From contig NC_063172.1 in assembly GCF_023159225.1 (NCBI RefSeq), forward strand, positions 64,857,067-64,921,066: DNA of 64,000 nucleotides, written 5' to 3'. This DNA comes from Perognathus longimembris pacificus. Its lineage: Eukaryota; Chordata; Mammalia; Rodentia; Heteromyidae. Positions 1 through 11,398 of the stretch are shown here, in pieces. The first letter of the stretch is position 1, and each line of letters opens with the position of its first letter. A program made the translations under genes and the position numbers. Below the pieces are notes generated by a model. That model was not told where the DNA came from, ran no database searches, and saw only the letters and a program-made list of their open reading frames with translations.

Positions 1-600
1 AAAAATACTTAACCTTAAGTGACCCAAGAAAGGAGAGGTTGCCAGCATAGAATCATTCTGCATTCTGGATGCTTTCCTAATTATTAAAAATGTTATGTAA
101 TTGGCATTAATAGAAAGGGTTTGTAAGTCCTGTTTATTCTTGCAATAAACACATTTATCCATCTGCAGTTAGTTGTTATGGAAAGATTACTGTAATTGAA
201 TTTATAAATTAATTGAACAGCACCCTGGGAAAATTCCTTTTAAAAATGTTGAGATAGAGATGTAGAAACTTTGTTACTGATGACATATATATTGGAGCTA
301 TGAGAGTAAATGGACTGGAACAGGAGGCCACACTGGTTCATGTGCAAACAAAGAAAGTTGTTAAAAGGATAATTGGAGACAAAAAGCAGATATTTTAGCA
401 GGAACATGACCTATGAGGTGATGAGAAAACCTTCACTTTTATATCCATCCTTTTCCCCATGAAGCCTAGCTCAATCTTTTAGAAATACTATTGTTTCTTT
501 AGAATAAATCTTTCTTTTCTAGATTTACCTAAATTGAATTTTAGGTTCTTATAAATAATAAAGCATCCATACATCCATATCTCAAAAATTCATATACTGC
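1..600. other. AT-rich single-copy DNA, nothing recognised
   Basis: No open frame of note, no repeat family and no simple repeat could be recognised in this stretch. It ends where a 7SL-like/Geo SINE begins. Confidence 0.5.
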
Positions 601-838
601 CAGCCCTGGTGTCTCATGCCTATAATCCTAGCTACTCAGAAGGCTGAGATCTGAGCATCGTGGTTCAAAGCCAGGCAGGGCAAGAAAGTTGGTGAGAGTC
701 TCATCTTCAATAAACTTCAAAAATAGCCGGAAGTAGCACTGTAGCTCAAGTAGTAGAGCACGAGGAAAAAAGCTGAAGGACAGTGCCCAGGTGCAGCGTT
801 CTAGCTCAAGTACCCCCCAAAACAGAAAAAAAAAATTC
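601..838 (+). mobile_element. SINE: 7SL-like left monomer plus Geo right monomer
   Basis: The left half carries the B1/Alu-type block reading CCTATAATCCTAGCTACTCA and then GGCTGAGATCTGAG. The right half has the Geo core TAGCTCAAGTAGTAGAGCAC and a degraded tail ending in an A-run near 825-838. The copy is diverged. It is a non-coding Pol III retroposon whose mobilisation depends on L1 enzymes. A short ID-like scrap may follow at about 870-945. Confidence 0.75.
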
Positions 839-949
839 CATACACTGTAAGACAAAAGACTGAAATTACTAGGAACCAGAGCTAGGGAACATTGCTCAAG
901 ATAAAGGTCTGAGTTTTAAAACTCCTGTAGTGCCAAAAAAGAAACAAGA

Positions 950-1042
950 AAGGAAGGCGGGAAGGAAGGAAGGAAGGAAGGAAGGAAGGAAGGAAGGAAG
1001 GAAGGAAGGAAGGAGAGAAGGAAGGAAAGAGAGAGAAAGAAA
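950..1042. repeat. (GGAA)n microsatellite
   Basis: Imperfect to perfect GGAA/GAAG units follow an ID-like scrap, so the tract probably grew from a SINE A-tail. It is all-purine on the plus strand. Confidence 0.95.
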
Positions 1043-1047
1043 GACTC

Positions 1048-1324
1048 ATATCACTGAAAAACACAGATGTAAAAATTCTCAAACTATTAGGAAACCAAAT
1101 TAAACAGCACATCAAAAATACAATATACAATGATCCTAGGATGCAAGGATGGCTCGATATATTCAACGCAGTTTAAAATGCCGTAACTCATCAACAGAAA
1201 GAAGAACTGAAATGATATGATTTCCATGATTCAAGGTAAATGATTCGGCTAAGATTATACACTCCTTCATGAGAAAAGATCATAACACATCTGATATAGA
1301 AGGAACATTCCTCCATACGCTGAA

Positions 1325-1375
<51 letters not shown>

Positions 1376-1955
1376 ACATCCAATATACTGAGTGAAAAGA
1401 TGATCAAAGTGTTTCCTCCCAAAGACCTGAGACAAGAAAGGAAGTTCACCTTTTGCCTTTCTTATTAGAACTCTTGGCAAGAGTAATCAGACAACAGAAA
1501 AGCATAAAGGGCCTCCAAATTGGAAAGAAAGACGTTTAATTGCCCATGTTTTCAGATGACAAAATTTTACACTTAGGAAACCTACACCCTCCATCAAAAA
1601 GCTGCCCAAACAAAGAAATTCACCAAAGATGTAGGACATGAAATCAACATACATAACATACTAGTATTTATATATACCAAGAATGCACTTGCTGAAAAAA
1701 AAATCATGAAAAAAATTCCATTTACAATAGCTACAGGAATTGAAATGTTTAGTAATTAATTTTAATAAGGATGTGAAAGATATATCTACAGTGAAATTTA
1801 TAAAACATTTGAGGAAATAAGTTATAAAGAACACTAAAAATAGAAAAATATCTCATGTTCACGAATTGGAAATATTAGCATTGTTAAATATACATGCTAC
1901 CCAAAGCAACTTGCAGATTACATGCAATTCCCATCAAAATACCAATATTGTTGGA
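1048..1955 (+). mobile_element. Old LINE-1 ORF2 fragment (reverse transcriptase region)
   Basis: The sequence follows the order of the L1 ORF2 reverse transcriptase region. Blocks include GGATGCAAGGATGGCTCGAT (the 'peptide before the fingers' part), AGAAGGAACATTCCTC, and later the region ending CAATTCCCATCAAAATACCA. Many stops and indels make it a dead, ancient copy. A (CA)n tract interrupts it at 1331-1374. Confidence 0.8.
1331..1374. repeat. (CA)n microsatellite
   Basis: About 22 AC units lie inside the old L1 fragment. Confidence 0.97.
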
Positions 1956-2640
1956 TAGTTCCCTACCGTGGGCCTATACTGCATTAATCCTCCAAAGAGT
2001 TGGATCTCCTTTGAAGCCTAAACTAAATCATCTATCACTATAACCTATCCCAATCATTGTCATGAACTTCAGAGGCACCGGTAATGTCCCATGGCAGTCA
2101 TGTCATTTTCCCTAAGTCTGTTCCTTGTCTTTTTCTCCAGATGAAAATTGTCCCTCTTGAACCAACACCCATCATGCTTTGTCTTCTACTCATTCCATTT
2201 AAATTTTTCTTACTAAATCTCCAATGGAGTCTTATGTTTCTAAACCCAAAGTCCAGGTATTGATCGCTATATTCTTGACTGACAGCTGTCAACAGATGTG
2301 GGAACTCTGTACTTGTGATATATGTCTGTCATTTGGCTTCCAAAGCATCATATTCTCTTGATTTTGTCATCTTACTTTCTTCTTCCTCAATATTTATTTT
2401 TGTTTATTTTTCTCTCTGATCTCTGATTTCCTAATATGATTTTCAGTACTTAGCTCTTTTTCTTTTCCTCATATGTATTAACAATCTCACCACTGGTGAT
2501 TATCACTGAATCTTATAGCTTTAAATCCAATTTTTGCATTAATAATCCTGAAATTCAGACTCCTAGCTGAGACAACTCTTCTGAAATGCCAGTTACTCAG
2601 GATTCTATTTGCCTGCTTGAAATTCTTATTGGATGTTTAT
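1956..2640. other. Unclassified single-copy DNA
   Basis: The region lies between the L1 fragment and the start of recognisable L2. No domain-bearing frame or known repeat is evident. The last 100 bases could be very decayed L2. Confidence 0.4.
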
Positions 2641-3024
2641 CATGAATCTAATGCTTCAATATCAACCTCAGCTCCTGCCACTCCTCTGAGGATGTGCTGA
2701 TTCATATCTTTCTGTCTGTTTGCCCTACAGTTCTATAATCCCAATGTCTCACCCAGAAACCTTGGAGTTATCCAGGACTTGCTTTTAATATCTCTTTTAG
2801 GATCCAAGTCATTAATCAGTAAGATCCTATGAACTTTACCTCTTAGGCATTTACCCAGAATCCATCCACTTCTTGCTACCTCCATCATCACCCTTCTCCA
2901 GTGGTCACTCTAACTGCTTCCTCTAACTCTCTCTCTGTGTCTATACTGTCTATGTACAATGCCGCCACAAGAGAAGTTTTTAAAACATGACTCAGATTGT
3001 ACCACTTGCTAAATATCCTTACTA

Positions 3025-3234
3025 GGGCTGGGAATATGGCCTAGTGGAAGAATGTTAGTCTCCTATACATGAAGCCCTGGGTTCGATTCCTCAGTACCAC
3101 ATATATGGAAAAAACCAGAAGTGGAGCTGTGGCTCAAGTGGCAGAGTGCTAGCCTTGAGCAAAATGAAGCCAGGGACAGTGCTCAGGCCCTGAGTTCAAG
3201 CACCAGGAATGGGAAAAAATAAAACAAAACAAAT
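3025..3234 (+). mobile_element. IDL-Geo SINE inserted in L2
   Basis: Left ID-like monomer with CCTGGGTTCGATTCC (B-box) is followed by CCAGAAGTGGAGCTGTGGCT (Geo start). The insertion is bounded by a perfect 14-bp target-site duplication, 3011-3024 and 3235-3248, both reading AAATATCCTTACTA. Removing the SINE rejoins the L2 sequence, which dates it after L2. Confidence 0.93.
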
Positions 3235-3553
3235 AAATATCCTTACTAAACTCAAAGTTGAAACCAAAATCCTTGTACGCCGTGACATGACTTTTCATAG
3301 CTCACTCAGTTTTAAACCCTGTGACCATTTTGCTGATTCTCCAAAATTCCAAGAACACTGTTTTTTCAAATTCCTTCCTAGAAATGCACATCACTGGCTC
3401 CTTCACTGCATTCATAGTTTCAAAGTCATATTTATAATAAAAATCTAGGATAACTCTCAGTCTCCCATATCCTGTTTCTCAACCTGCTCCCTTTTGATTT
3501 CTGTACAGCTTACAGTTTTTTAAATTTAATTAATTAATCTGTTTATTTTTGTA

Positions 3554-3757
3554 CTAATACTGTGGCTTGAAATCAGGGCCTTCCTTGGTTTTTTCCACTC
3601 AAGGCTTGTACTATATCTCCATAATCAGCTTTTTTTTTTGTTTTTAATTGGAGATAAGACTCTTGTGGACTTGTGCCTAGGCTATTCTCAAACCTTATCT
3701 TTATGTCTTAGCTTTCTGTATAGCTAGGATGACAGGCATGAGCAACCAGCACCAAGT
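3554..3757 (-). mobile_element. SINE: 7SL-like/Geo dimer, reversed
   Basis: Read on the minus strand, a 7SL-like left monomer (plus-strand text TAGCTAGGATGACAGGCATGAG at the far end, shortened here) is followed by a decayed Geo monomer near the 5' side (TGGCTTGAAATCAGGGCC). It splits the L2 3' end. Confidence 0.65.
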
Positions 3758-3955
3758 TTACAGTTTAAAATTTTATGTTATGCAATTTAATTTTTACTGT
3801 TTTTTTTTGCTTTTAATCCCATGATTGATTGCCTTTCACATATGTAACTCTCTAAAATTCAGAGCTTTTGTATGCCTTTGCATTAATGTTTCAAACATCT
3901 AGAGCATTATGATTGACATATAGAAAGAATATATTACATAGATGAATGAATGAAT

Positions 3956-4399
3956 TCAGGCTGAGGTGGCAGATTACGAATTAGAGGGCCCAGGTAACAC
4001 CAATTTACAATGAAAACTGTTTGAGAAAACGTCCAAAAAAAACTAAGTAGTAATCCTTGAAAATCTCCTGCTAAGCAGTGACATATATAAGGAGAGAATG
4101 CATGAAGCTGAACCAATGACAAATACTAAAGAAAAATAAAAACACCTGCTTGGGAGCTATGAATAAAAACCTTTCCCTATCCTACACATTTATTCTGATC
4201 AACGTTAGTAGAGAAACTAATACTGTGTAAAAAATATAGAATTCATTCAGTAAAAGTGTCCATGCCTTAGGAAAAAAATCCAATCCAGCTCTAACAACCA
4301 TAAAACTTTTGAAAACCAGCTTGGAGACAGGAAGATGGTAGACTAGAAGCTGTCTCTGTTGAGATTAATGACATGAAAATAATATTTTGTTTATTCACT
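3956..4399. other. Unclassified single-copy DNA
   Basis: No repeat or coding signal was recognised between the L2 tail and the next SINE. Confidence 0.4.
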
Positions 4400-4632
4400 T
4401 GTTCTTTGTGACAATCCAGAGGCTTGAATTCAGGGCCTGATCATTGTCCCAGTGCTTTCGTGCTCAAGTCTAGTGCTCAACCCTGTGAGCCACACCCCAC
4501 TTTTGGCTTTTTGATGATTAATTAGAGATAAGAATCTAATGAACTTCTCTGTTCAGGCTAATTTCAAATGGTGATCCTCAGATCTCAGCCTCCTGACTGG
4601 CTAGAATTACAGGTGTGAGCCATGGGTGCAGA
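4400..4632 (-). mobile_element. SINE: 7SL-like/Geo dimer, reversed
   Basis: Plus-strand text runs from Geo (GAGGCTTGAATTCAGGGCCT) to the 7SL-like end (CTCAGATCTCAGCCTCCTGA, then ATTACAGGTGTGAGCCAT). Moderate divergence. Confidence 0.82.
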
Positions 4633-4689
4633 TAGGAATGTTTTTAAGCAAAACTACTCTTGAAGGCATCAATCAAGTCTACATGTGAA

Positions 4690-4990
4690 TTCATGCCCCC
4701 AGTATTGGAATTTGAACTGGGCACCTTGCATTTGGTTGGTCCTAACCAACCAAGCCAAACCCTGGGCCTCTTTTGCATTTGTTACTTTTGAGATAAGGGT
4801 TTGCATTTCTGTCTGGGCCAGCCAGGTCAGCAATCCTATTTATGCTTCCCACATAGCTGGGATGGCAAGTCCGTGCTACCGCATCGGTCTTTTTTTATTG
4901 GTCAAGATGGACTCTGTAAATTTTTGCGCTGGTTGACTTGCATCCTCCCAATCTCCCAAGTAGCTAGGATTATATATGTAAACCATTGGC
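4690..4990 (-). mobile_element. Two diverged B1-like SINE units, reversed
   Basis: The text contains a tRNA-like piece (CAGTATTGGAATTTGAACTG) and then two 7SL-type ends. One is at about 4850 (CACATAGCTGGGATGGCAAG), the other at about 4955 (TCCCAAGTAGCTAGGATTAT). The family arrangement is uncertain and may be two overlapping insertions. Confidence 0.55.
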
Positions 4991-5835
4991 TAGATTGACT
5001 CTTTGTATTTTCATGACAAAATGTGATTTGAATCTTGGTAGGGATGACATTCAACCTGTAATATTGCTTAGGAAGGTTATTGACATTTTAATGGTAATAA
5101 TTCTCTCAAGCTACCAACATGGGATATTTTTCCATTAACTGTGTTTTCTTTCATTTCTTTCATCAGTGTTTTATGGTTTTCAGTGTATAAAAGTTTACTT
5201 CCTTTGTAAAGGGAAGTGCTTTACCTTAGCCAACGACTTTATTATTTCTTATTTTGTGGTAAATAGTATTTTTTCTTTATGTCTTTTTTCAGATTGTTAC
5301 TGCTGTAAATAAAAGCCACTAAGTTTACATGTTAATTTGCATGCTGCTTTGCTGAGTTTGTTCCCTAGTTTTAATGTTTTTGTAAAGATTTCAGTGTTTT
5401 CTATGTGTAAGGTGCATCATCAGCAAACAGGCCTCCTTCCACTACTGCTGTTATTTGAATGTCTCTTATTCATCTATGTCTTACTTTTTATTTTTATCGA
5501 GTTGTTTTATCATTATTTTTTCTGATTTCAAGTTATATTAGAAAACCATATTAATGAAATTGTATGATATGAAAATAGTCACATAAAACAACAGGATACC
5601 AAGAGTACACAATGGTAATACAGAAACTCTTCAATAAATTGTGTTGAGAAATCTGGTTATCTACATGTGAAAGCATTGGATCTTTATACCACACACTGAA
5701 ATCAGCTTGAAATGAATTAAAAGCCTAAATGTAAAACCTCTAAAAGAACAAATCAGGGGAAATCTCCTTGATACTGGCCTTGGCAATGATCCTCTGATAT
5801 CATACCAAAAGCTGAGTCAAGAAAAGCAAAAACAA

Positions 5836-5920
5836 TGGGGACTGGAGGCATGGTCCCCGGTGAAGAAGTACCTGCCCTGCAAGTGCGAGGCTGAGTTCAA
5901 ATCTCAGTACCACCAACTAT
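5836..5920 (+). mobile_element. ID-like tRNA-derived SINE monomer
   Basis: A B-box-like GAGTTCAAATCTCAGTACCA follows an A-box-like start. It sits inside L1 ORF2 between AAAACAATGG and TATAAAATG, and L1 continues on both sides. Confidence 0.6.
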
Positions 5921-6174
5921 AAAATGTGACTACATTAAACTAAAGAGTGTCACAGTAAATGACCAAATGAAAACAAAGGATACTTATGAAGAAGGATAAG
6001 TAATTTACAAACAGTGTATTACCTAATGAGGGGTTAGTGTCCAAACAGTAGAAGCAAATCTCACAAAATCCATGGATGAAAAGTAAACAGCCAAAAATTT
6101 AAAAATGAGTAAATGACACAAACAGTGAATTTTCTAAAGAAGATGTACATGTGGCCAGTAGGTCCACTTACATA

Positions 6175-6189
6175 ACACACACACACACT

Positions 6190-6230
<41 letters not shown>
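6175..6230. repeat. (CA)n microsatellite
   Basis: AC units with three interruptions lie inside the L1. Confidence 0.97.
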
Positions 6231-6232
<2 letters not shown>

Positions 6233-6612
6233 AAATGGAACATTGTGCAGCCTTTAAGAAGTCCACACAGTCGTTTGTGAACCTGGACATTATGTTAAAT
6301 GAAATAAACTAGACTATAAAGATACATATAGATTGATCTTGCATATATGAAGCATATTTAAAAAGTTGGATACACAGAAATAGAGAGAAACGGTAGCTAC
6401 CAAGGGCAGGGAGGAAGAGGAAGTTAGGAAAAGTAAGTTCAAGATTACAACCTTAAAGTTACATGTGACAAATAACTTCAGAGAGTTTATGTACACTATA
6501 AGAATTATGGGTAAAAATATGTACCAGAAATGTGTTAGGTTTTAGATGTTCTTTCCATGCACACAAATGGTAGCCATGGAAAGTGATGAATATGGAATGC
6601 TGTGTTTATATA

Positions 6613-6614
<2 letters not shown>

Positions 6615-6649
<35 letters not shown>
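6615..6649. repeat. (TA)n microsatellite
   Basis: A perfect TA run of about 17 units is followed by the self-complementary ACATGTACATGT. Confidence 0.97.
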
Positions 6650-6655
<6 letters not shown>

Positions 6656-6833
6656 CATGTATACACTGTAGTCATAGTGATTATTGATATATAATATAAT
6701 AAACCATATATAATATGTCTAATACAAAGGCAAAATAATCTAAACTGAGTATTGGAACTTTGGCAAAAGAGCAAGCTTTCACATAAGTAGAAAGCTATGA
6801 CTAAACAATGACAAAAATTGACTAATTCCAAGA

Positions 6834-6855
6834 AATATATATATATATATATATA
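6834..6855. repeat. (AT)n microsatellite
   Basis: A short perfect AT run. Confidence 0.95.
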
Positions 6856-8491
6856 AAGGAAAATGGACTGTGCATGCTTCCTGAATATTCAGTAGAACCA
6901 CACCCCAAAGCCTTCCTCGCTCAGCCTCCCTTCAGCTTCATAAACCTCAAAGCTCCATATAGCATTCTCTTCTCATTGCTTTCTACCTCTGGACCCCACT
7001 GAACTCCACTTAACTTTTCAGTATATGGTTCTACCTTTCTTTAGGTCTTTCCCTTTCAGATTTGGAAGTGATTCATCTGATTGTTCAAGGTATTGTAAAA
7101 GTTTTGTAAGAACTACAAAAAAGTCATTCATCCTTACCATGACTCTGCTAAGCTATTGCCATCTCATCTCCACTGAAAGAATTTCATGTGGTCAGGAGAG
7201 GAGGTGACTGGATGCAGAAGATCACTTTTGATTTGGAAACTCATGGAACCCCTGATTATGTGTGGATAGCACTCACTTTGAGTTTCAATCATGACTGGAA
7301 GCCAGAGCACAGTATTAGAAACAAATAGGGCAGCTGTAACGCTGAGAGGTTGCAAAAGCATCAGCCAGATTTCCCTTGCTTTCTGCTGCCTTCAATTGAC
7401 TTTGTGGGACTGGAGACTAGCAAGAAAATATCATGTAGCCCCAACAGTAGGATGACATGGCTGAGAGGTGCGAAGAGTTAAACCCTGACAGTAAAGAATT
7501 GGTATTGCCAAAGAAATTGAGCATAGAAAACACAACAGAAATAAATGGAAATAACCGCGCAAAGGTTACCCTTGTTTATTTTTAAATCACTTGAATGCTT
7601 GTACAGAGATTTGAACTGTGTAGCTGAACCTTTTGATGTATCTTTGGAAAGATCATTTTATTGGGAAATGCTAAACATTTACTAAAATGTTGAGTAGCTG
7701 AACCTGAAATATGTTAATGTATTTCTTTCACGGAATCAGATAAGTACCTAATTTTGCAGGAAAATTACAAACATTTCTTCGTTTCTTTAAGAATGATTTA
7801 GACTCCGCAGGCATCTCACCTCAGAAATAGCAAGGCATTATTTAATTTTAAAAGTGTTTTAGTGTGACATTTTAGGCATTTGAGAAGTGCATAGACGATA
7901 AGGTTACCTGACAGTAAGGCTGTTCCCCAGAACCATTACACTGATAACTCCTGGAGCCATTTCATTTGCATGAAACCATTTGATTATGGCACTGGGAATC
8001 AAGTGATATTGTGTTTGGAACCATTTGGGCATGCTATTTATTTTAGCATAATACATATTTATTGGTACTTTATTCACAATATAAGTCACATGTTAATAAT
8101 AGTTTAACAGGCCTTAGAGACGTGTCTTCTCACATGTTCAATAACAACTTCATGAGTAATTCCACAAGGTACACATATTTGTGGACAGCTCTAAGCCTAT
8201 AAACCACGCACTATTTATTCCACAGTCTAGCAAGCACTTGTATAGTATAGTCCACTGTGCAAGGCTTCTGGAGTTGGTGAGTTAAAGTGTAATTCACTAA
8301 TTTAAATTCTAAGTCAGATTAACAACACGTAAAGTATTGGTGTGTAAATATTTGTTGCAATACCTACAACATATGTATCCCTTTCAAACAGACATGATTT
8401 AAATTTTTAATTTAACTGGACTACTTGTATTTTATCTGACAACTTAACTCTAGAAAGATAAGCTTTTCATCACCTTATAAATGTCAACCAT
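6856..8491. other. Single-copy DNA, possible conserved noncoding stretch at 7,850-8,090
   Basis: No mobile element was recognised over 1.6 kb. The 7850-8090 part has the look of regulatory DNA: a canonical octamer ATTTGCAT at 7964-7971, several CCATTT/AACCATT blocks and few indel-prone runs. Cross-species alignment is needed before calling it conserved. Confidence 0.35.
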
Positions 8492-8745
8492 AGCGCCAGG
8501 CACACGTGGATCATGTTTGCAATCCCAGGTACTCAGCAGGCTGAGAGTTGAGGATTGAGGTTTGAAGCCAGTCCAAGCAGATTAATCTCAGAGACTCTTA
8601 TCTTCAACTAACCAGCAAAGAGCCGGAAAGGAAGATATAGCTCAAGTGGGAAAATGCCAATCTGGAAGGAGAAAGCTAAGAGAAAGCACAAGGCTATGAG
8701 TTCAAGCCCCAAGACCATGACAAATAAATAAACAAACCGACCATA
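8492..8745 (+). mobile_element. SINE: 7SL-like/Geo dimer
   Basis: The left part has CCCAGGTACTCAGCAGGCTG, and the Geo part has ATATAGCTCAAGTGGGAAAA and TATGAGTTCAAGCCCCAAGA. It ends in an A-rich AAATAAATAAAC tail. Confidence 0.8.
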
Positions 8746-8908
8746 CATATTTCAAGCTAATACAATCCATGTAAAAATTTCACTTAAGAACTATGACATT
8801 TTCAGGTGCTGAGCTCTCAACTCCCACTACAACAAATCCATTTAGACTTCAGATGCAGAGGGGGGCTAGGGAAAAGTCATTTCCAGCAAGTTACATCTAC
8901 AAAATACC

Positions 8909-9117
8909 GAGGCTGAGAATGTGGCCTAGTGGCAAGAGTGCTTGCCTTATATACGTGAAGCCCTGGGTTCGAATCCTCAGCACCACATATATAGAAAAGG
9001 CCAGAAGTGACGCTGTGGATCAAGTGACAGAGTAGCTAGCCTTGAGCAAAAAGAAGCCAGGGACAGTGCTCAGGCCCTGAGTCCAAGGCCCAGGACTGGC
9101 CAAAGAAAAAAGAACTG
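8909..9117 (+). mobile_element. IDL-Geo SINE
   Basis: Both monomers are well preserved, with GCCCTGGGTTCGAATCCTCA as the tRNA-like B-box region and GGACAGTGCTCAGGCCCTGA in Geo. Flanked by an 11-bp target-site duplication TACAAAATACC at 8898-8908 and 9118-9128. Confidence 0.93.
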
Positions 9118-9128
9118 TACAAAATACC

Positions 9129-10267
9129 TTGCATTATATAGCTGAATGCAATAGGGATAAAAGGGTTTAGATTTAGATTTAGAATTTCATTAGCCCAATA
9201 GGAAGTTTATTTAATAAATGATCAGTTGGCCAGACCGTAAGACTGGGTTCTAGAAATGGGTCCCTGATAGTAGTTCACCATCAATATTGATAAAAATCTG
9301 GACCTATCAATTGCAGAATGAGGATGATAGACATTTTGGGATGTCTGAATATGTTTCGCCCTAGACCAGTTGAATTATAATAACATGCGCTTAGCTAGAG
9401 AACGTTTACCATAGCTCACTCGAACCTCAGCTCAGTGCTCAGCAAAACTACAAACTGTCAAGTTATGATGTGAATGGCAATCCGAACCCTGTGTGGACAC
9501 TGACAGGAAGCCATAAATACTTCTTGCCCTTTCTCCCCATTCCCAGTGCTCGTTGCTACCTCATGTTTTAGTTGAAAGGATTTGGAAGGGGGTTATGGTT
9601 GAAGACAGACAAGTCATAATCATATCAGCTCTGTCTTGGGAGGTTAACCAGCAAGCTAGAGGCTGATGCTGTTTCTGTGAGTGCCAGCGACTGAACAGCT
9701 CTGCGTTGATAGCTGTTGACAGCACTTTCCTGTGTGTGTGACGTGTGCCCTTCTTGCCAATGGGGTTCATAAACTAAAGATTAATAAGAAGAGGGGGCAG
9801 CTCATCAGGGGCAGAGCATCAGTAAAACAGGAAGATCGTTTGCGTTTTGGAGTTAGAATCACCAGGAGGATTTTTCTCGCTGTTTCCGTTGACTTTGGTG
9901 TCTAGCCAAGCTGGAGGCGCTGACTGCAGGCACATTTGGCGGCGTCTTCTCCTCTGTACCCCTGATGCCCCAGCAATCCTGACACCACTGCACAAGTTGC
10001 TGCCAGAATGAAGCGCCCTCGTCATTCTCCCTCTTCCTTTTGCTTTACTATTTTGAGACAAATTTGAATAACAACCTATTCCTCTCATTTATTATTCTCG
10101 ATGAATAGTAAATTATTCTAATAGCATTGACTGTTCTATTCATTTGTTATTTGAGGATGATTAGAAGTGAATAGCCATTATGAAGCCTCACCAGTTCCAA
10201 AAATTAGACCTCAGAATTTTATGTTTCCTTTTGGCTCTGAGTAATTATCTCTATCACTTCCTCTAAT
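9129..10267. other. Unclassified single-copy DNA
   Basis: No repeat or exon was recognised. The 9800-10030 part is less AT-rich than its surroundings, and one segment (CACCAGGAGGATTTTT) could be a decayed DNA transposon scrap, but this is not supported well enough to call. Confidence 0.4.
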
Positions 10268-10272
10268 TCACA

Positions 10273-10322
<50 letters not shown>

Positions 10323-10324
10323 AC
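10268..10324. repeat. (CA)n microsatellite
   Basis: Near-perfect CA run of about 27 units with one CC interruption. Confidence 0.97.
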
Positions 10325-10680
10325 CCCTTCTTTCCTACTCAGAGATTGTTTTGACTCCAAAATTGGTAAGCTCCAATATTGGAAAGTTTCTCAGTATTCA
10401 ATAGATGAGCCTCCGTAATGAGATTTCCTCCAGGCATACAGGACTAGTAAGTTATGTTAGGGTTTAATAAGGTCACCTAACTTACTCACAACCATATTAT
10501 TTAAGTGTATAGCGTAGTACATTAGTAAGATTTAACTTTCTTATAGACAGGAATGGGGGGATGCCTGTATAAATCACAATGCTATTTACAACATCATCTG
10601 TTTTTCTCTGTAGGCAAAATAACACGTAAGGTGAAGAAAACGTCCTTTTAATATGAGATTTGTTACAAAATCCACTAATC
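10325..10680. other. Unclassified AT-rich DNA
   Basis: Nothing recognised between the CA tract and an L1 3' UTR fragment. Confidence 0.4.
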
Positions 10681-11130
10681 TATGCATATCAATCCTTATC
10701 CCATCATAGGATCATCATATTAAAAGAAATACGCCTGTTCCAAGCATCAAGTGTTTTCTCCATATGTGGAATGTAGAAGAAAAAAAATAAGTACATGAGG
10801 GATTGAAGGCACGGCAGTTAGCAGAGCACTGGACAATGAGCAAACGCAGTGCCAGTTCAAGTCCTAGACCAAAAAAATGAAAGAAGAAAAGGATCAAACT
10901 TTAAAAAATAGTCTCAAAGTAAAAGGCAGAAGTGGAAGGAGTGAGTAATAAGAAAGATTATTGCGGGGGAGTAAATATGACCAAGGTACATCATATGTAT
11001 ATATGGAAGTGTTACATATTTGTATATGGAATGCATAAATGGAAAAACAGAGATGTCTTTTACTTTGTGCAATTAACATATGATAATAAAAGTACCGAGA
11101 GAGAGTATATTGAGGGTGGTGATATCAGTC
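10681..11130 (+). mobile_element. LINE-1 3' UTR fragment with ID-like insertion
   Basis: The block GTGTTTTCTCCATATGTGGA is typical of L1 3' UTRs just after ORF2. A small tRNA-like SINE (GTGCCAGTTCAAGTCCTAGA) with an A-tail sits at about 10785-10880, after which L1-like A-rich sequence resumes. Confidence 0.5.
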
Positions 11131-11195
11131 TAGTGGAGTAAATAACTCCAAAACTTTACCCATGTACAAAGCAACAAAAATCACAGCAAGAAATT

Positions 11196-11392
11196 AAGCT
11201 GGGCAATGGTGGCTCATGCCTGTAACCCTAGCTACTTAAGGAGTCTAATCTCTGAGGATCACAGTTCAAAGCCAGCCTGAGCAGAAAAGCCCATCATACT
11301 CTTACCTCCAATGACCACCAAAAGAGCTAGAGGTAGCGATGTGGTTCAAGCAATGGAGCACTAGCCTTGAGCAAAATTGCACAGGATAGAGA
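11196..11392 (+). mobile_element. SINE: 7SL-like/Geo dimer, tail replaced by microsatellite
   Basis: GGTGGCTCATGCCTGTAACC starts the 7SL-like half. The Geo half ends early after GCACTAGCCTTGAGCAAAAT and runs into a CT tract. Confidence 0.85.
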
Positions 11393-11397
11393 GAGAG

Positions 11398-11398
<1 letters not shown>

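Larger units (their letters stand above)
2640..3955 (+). mobile_element. LINE-2 (L2) fragment, ORF2 3' part to 3' end, split by two SINEs
   Basis: Blocks in L2 order are visible: CCCAGAAACCTTGGAGTTAT, ATCCATCCACTTCTTGCTAC, GAGAAGTTTTTAAAACATGA, then the Cys/His-poor 3' part with CTGGCTCCTTCACT near 3395. The element appears to resume after a reversed SINE and ends in the GAATGAATGAAT-type L2 tail at about 3942-3955. It is interrupted at 3025-3234 and 3554-3757. L2 is an ancient, extinct mammalian LINE, so this is a molecular fossil. Confidence 0.72.
5000..6610 (+). mobile_element. Old LINE-1 with inverted 5' part
   Basis: Bases 5000-5540 are L1 ORF2 reverse transcriptase sequence on the minus strand (GTAGGGATGACATTCAACCT, CATCATCAGCAAACAGGC). 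From about 5540 to 6240 the more downstream part of ORF2 runs on the plus strand (AACTCTTCAATAAATTGTGT, ATTAAAAGCCTAAATGTAAA), followed by 3' UTR-like sequence. An upstream segment reversed in front of a downstream sense segment is the pattern left by twin priming. A tRNA-like SINE lies at 5836-5920 and a CA tract at 6175-6230. No intact frame remains. Confidence 0.72.
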
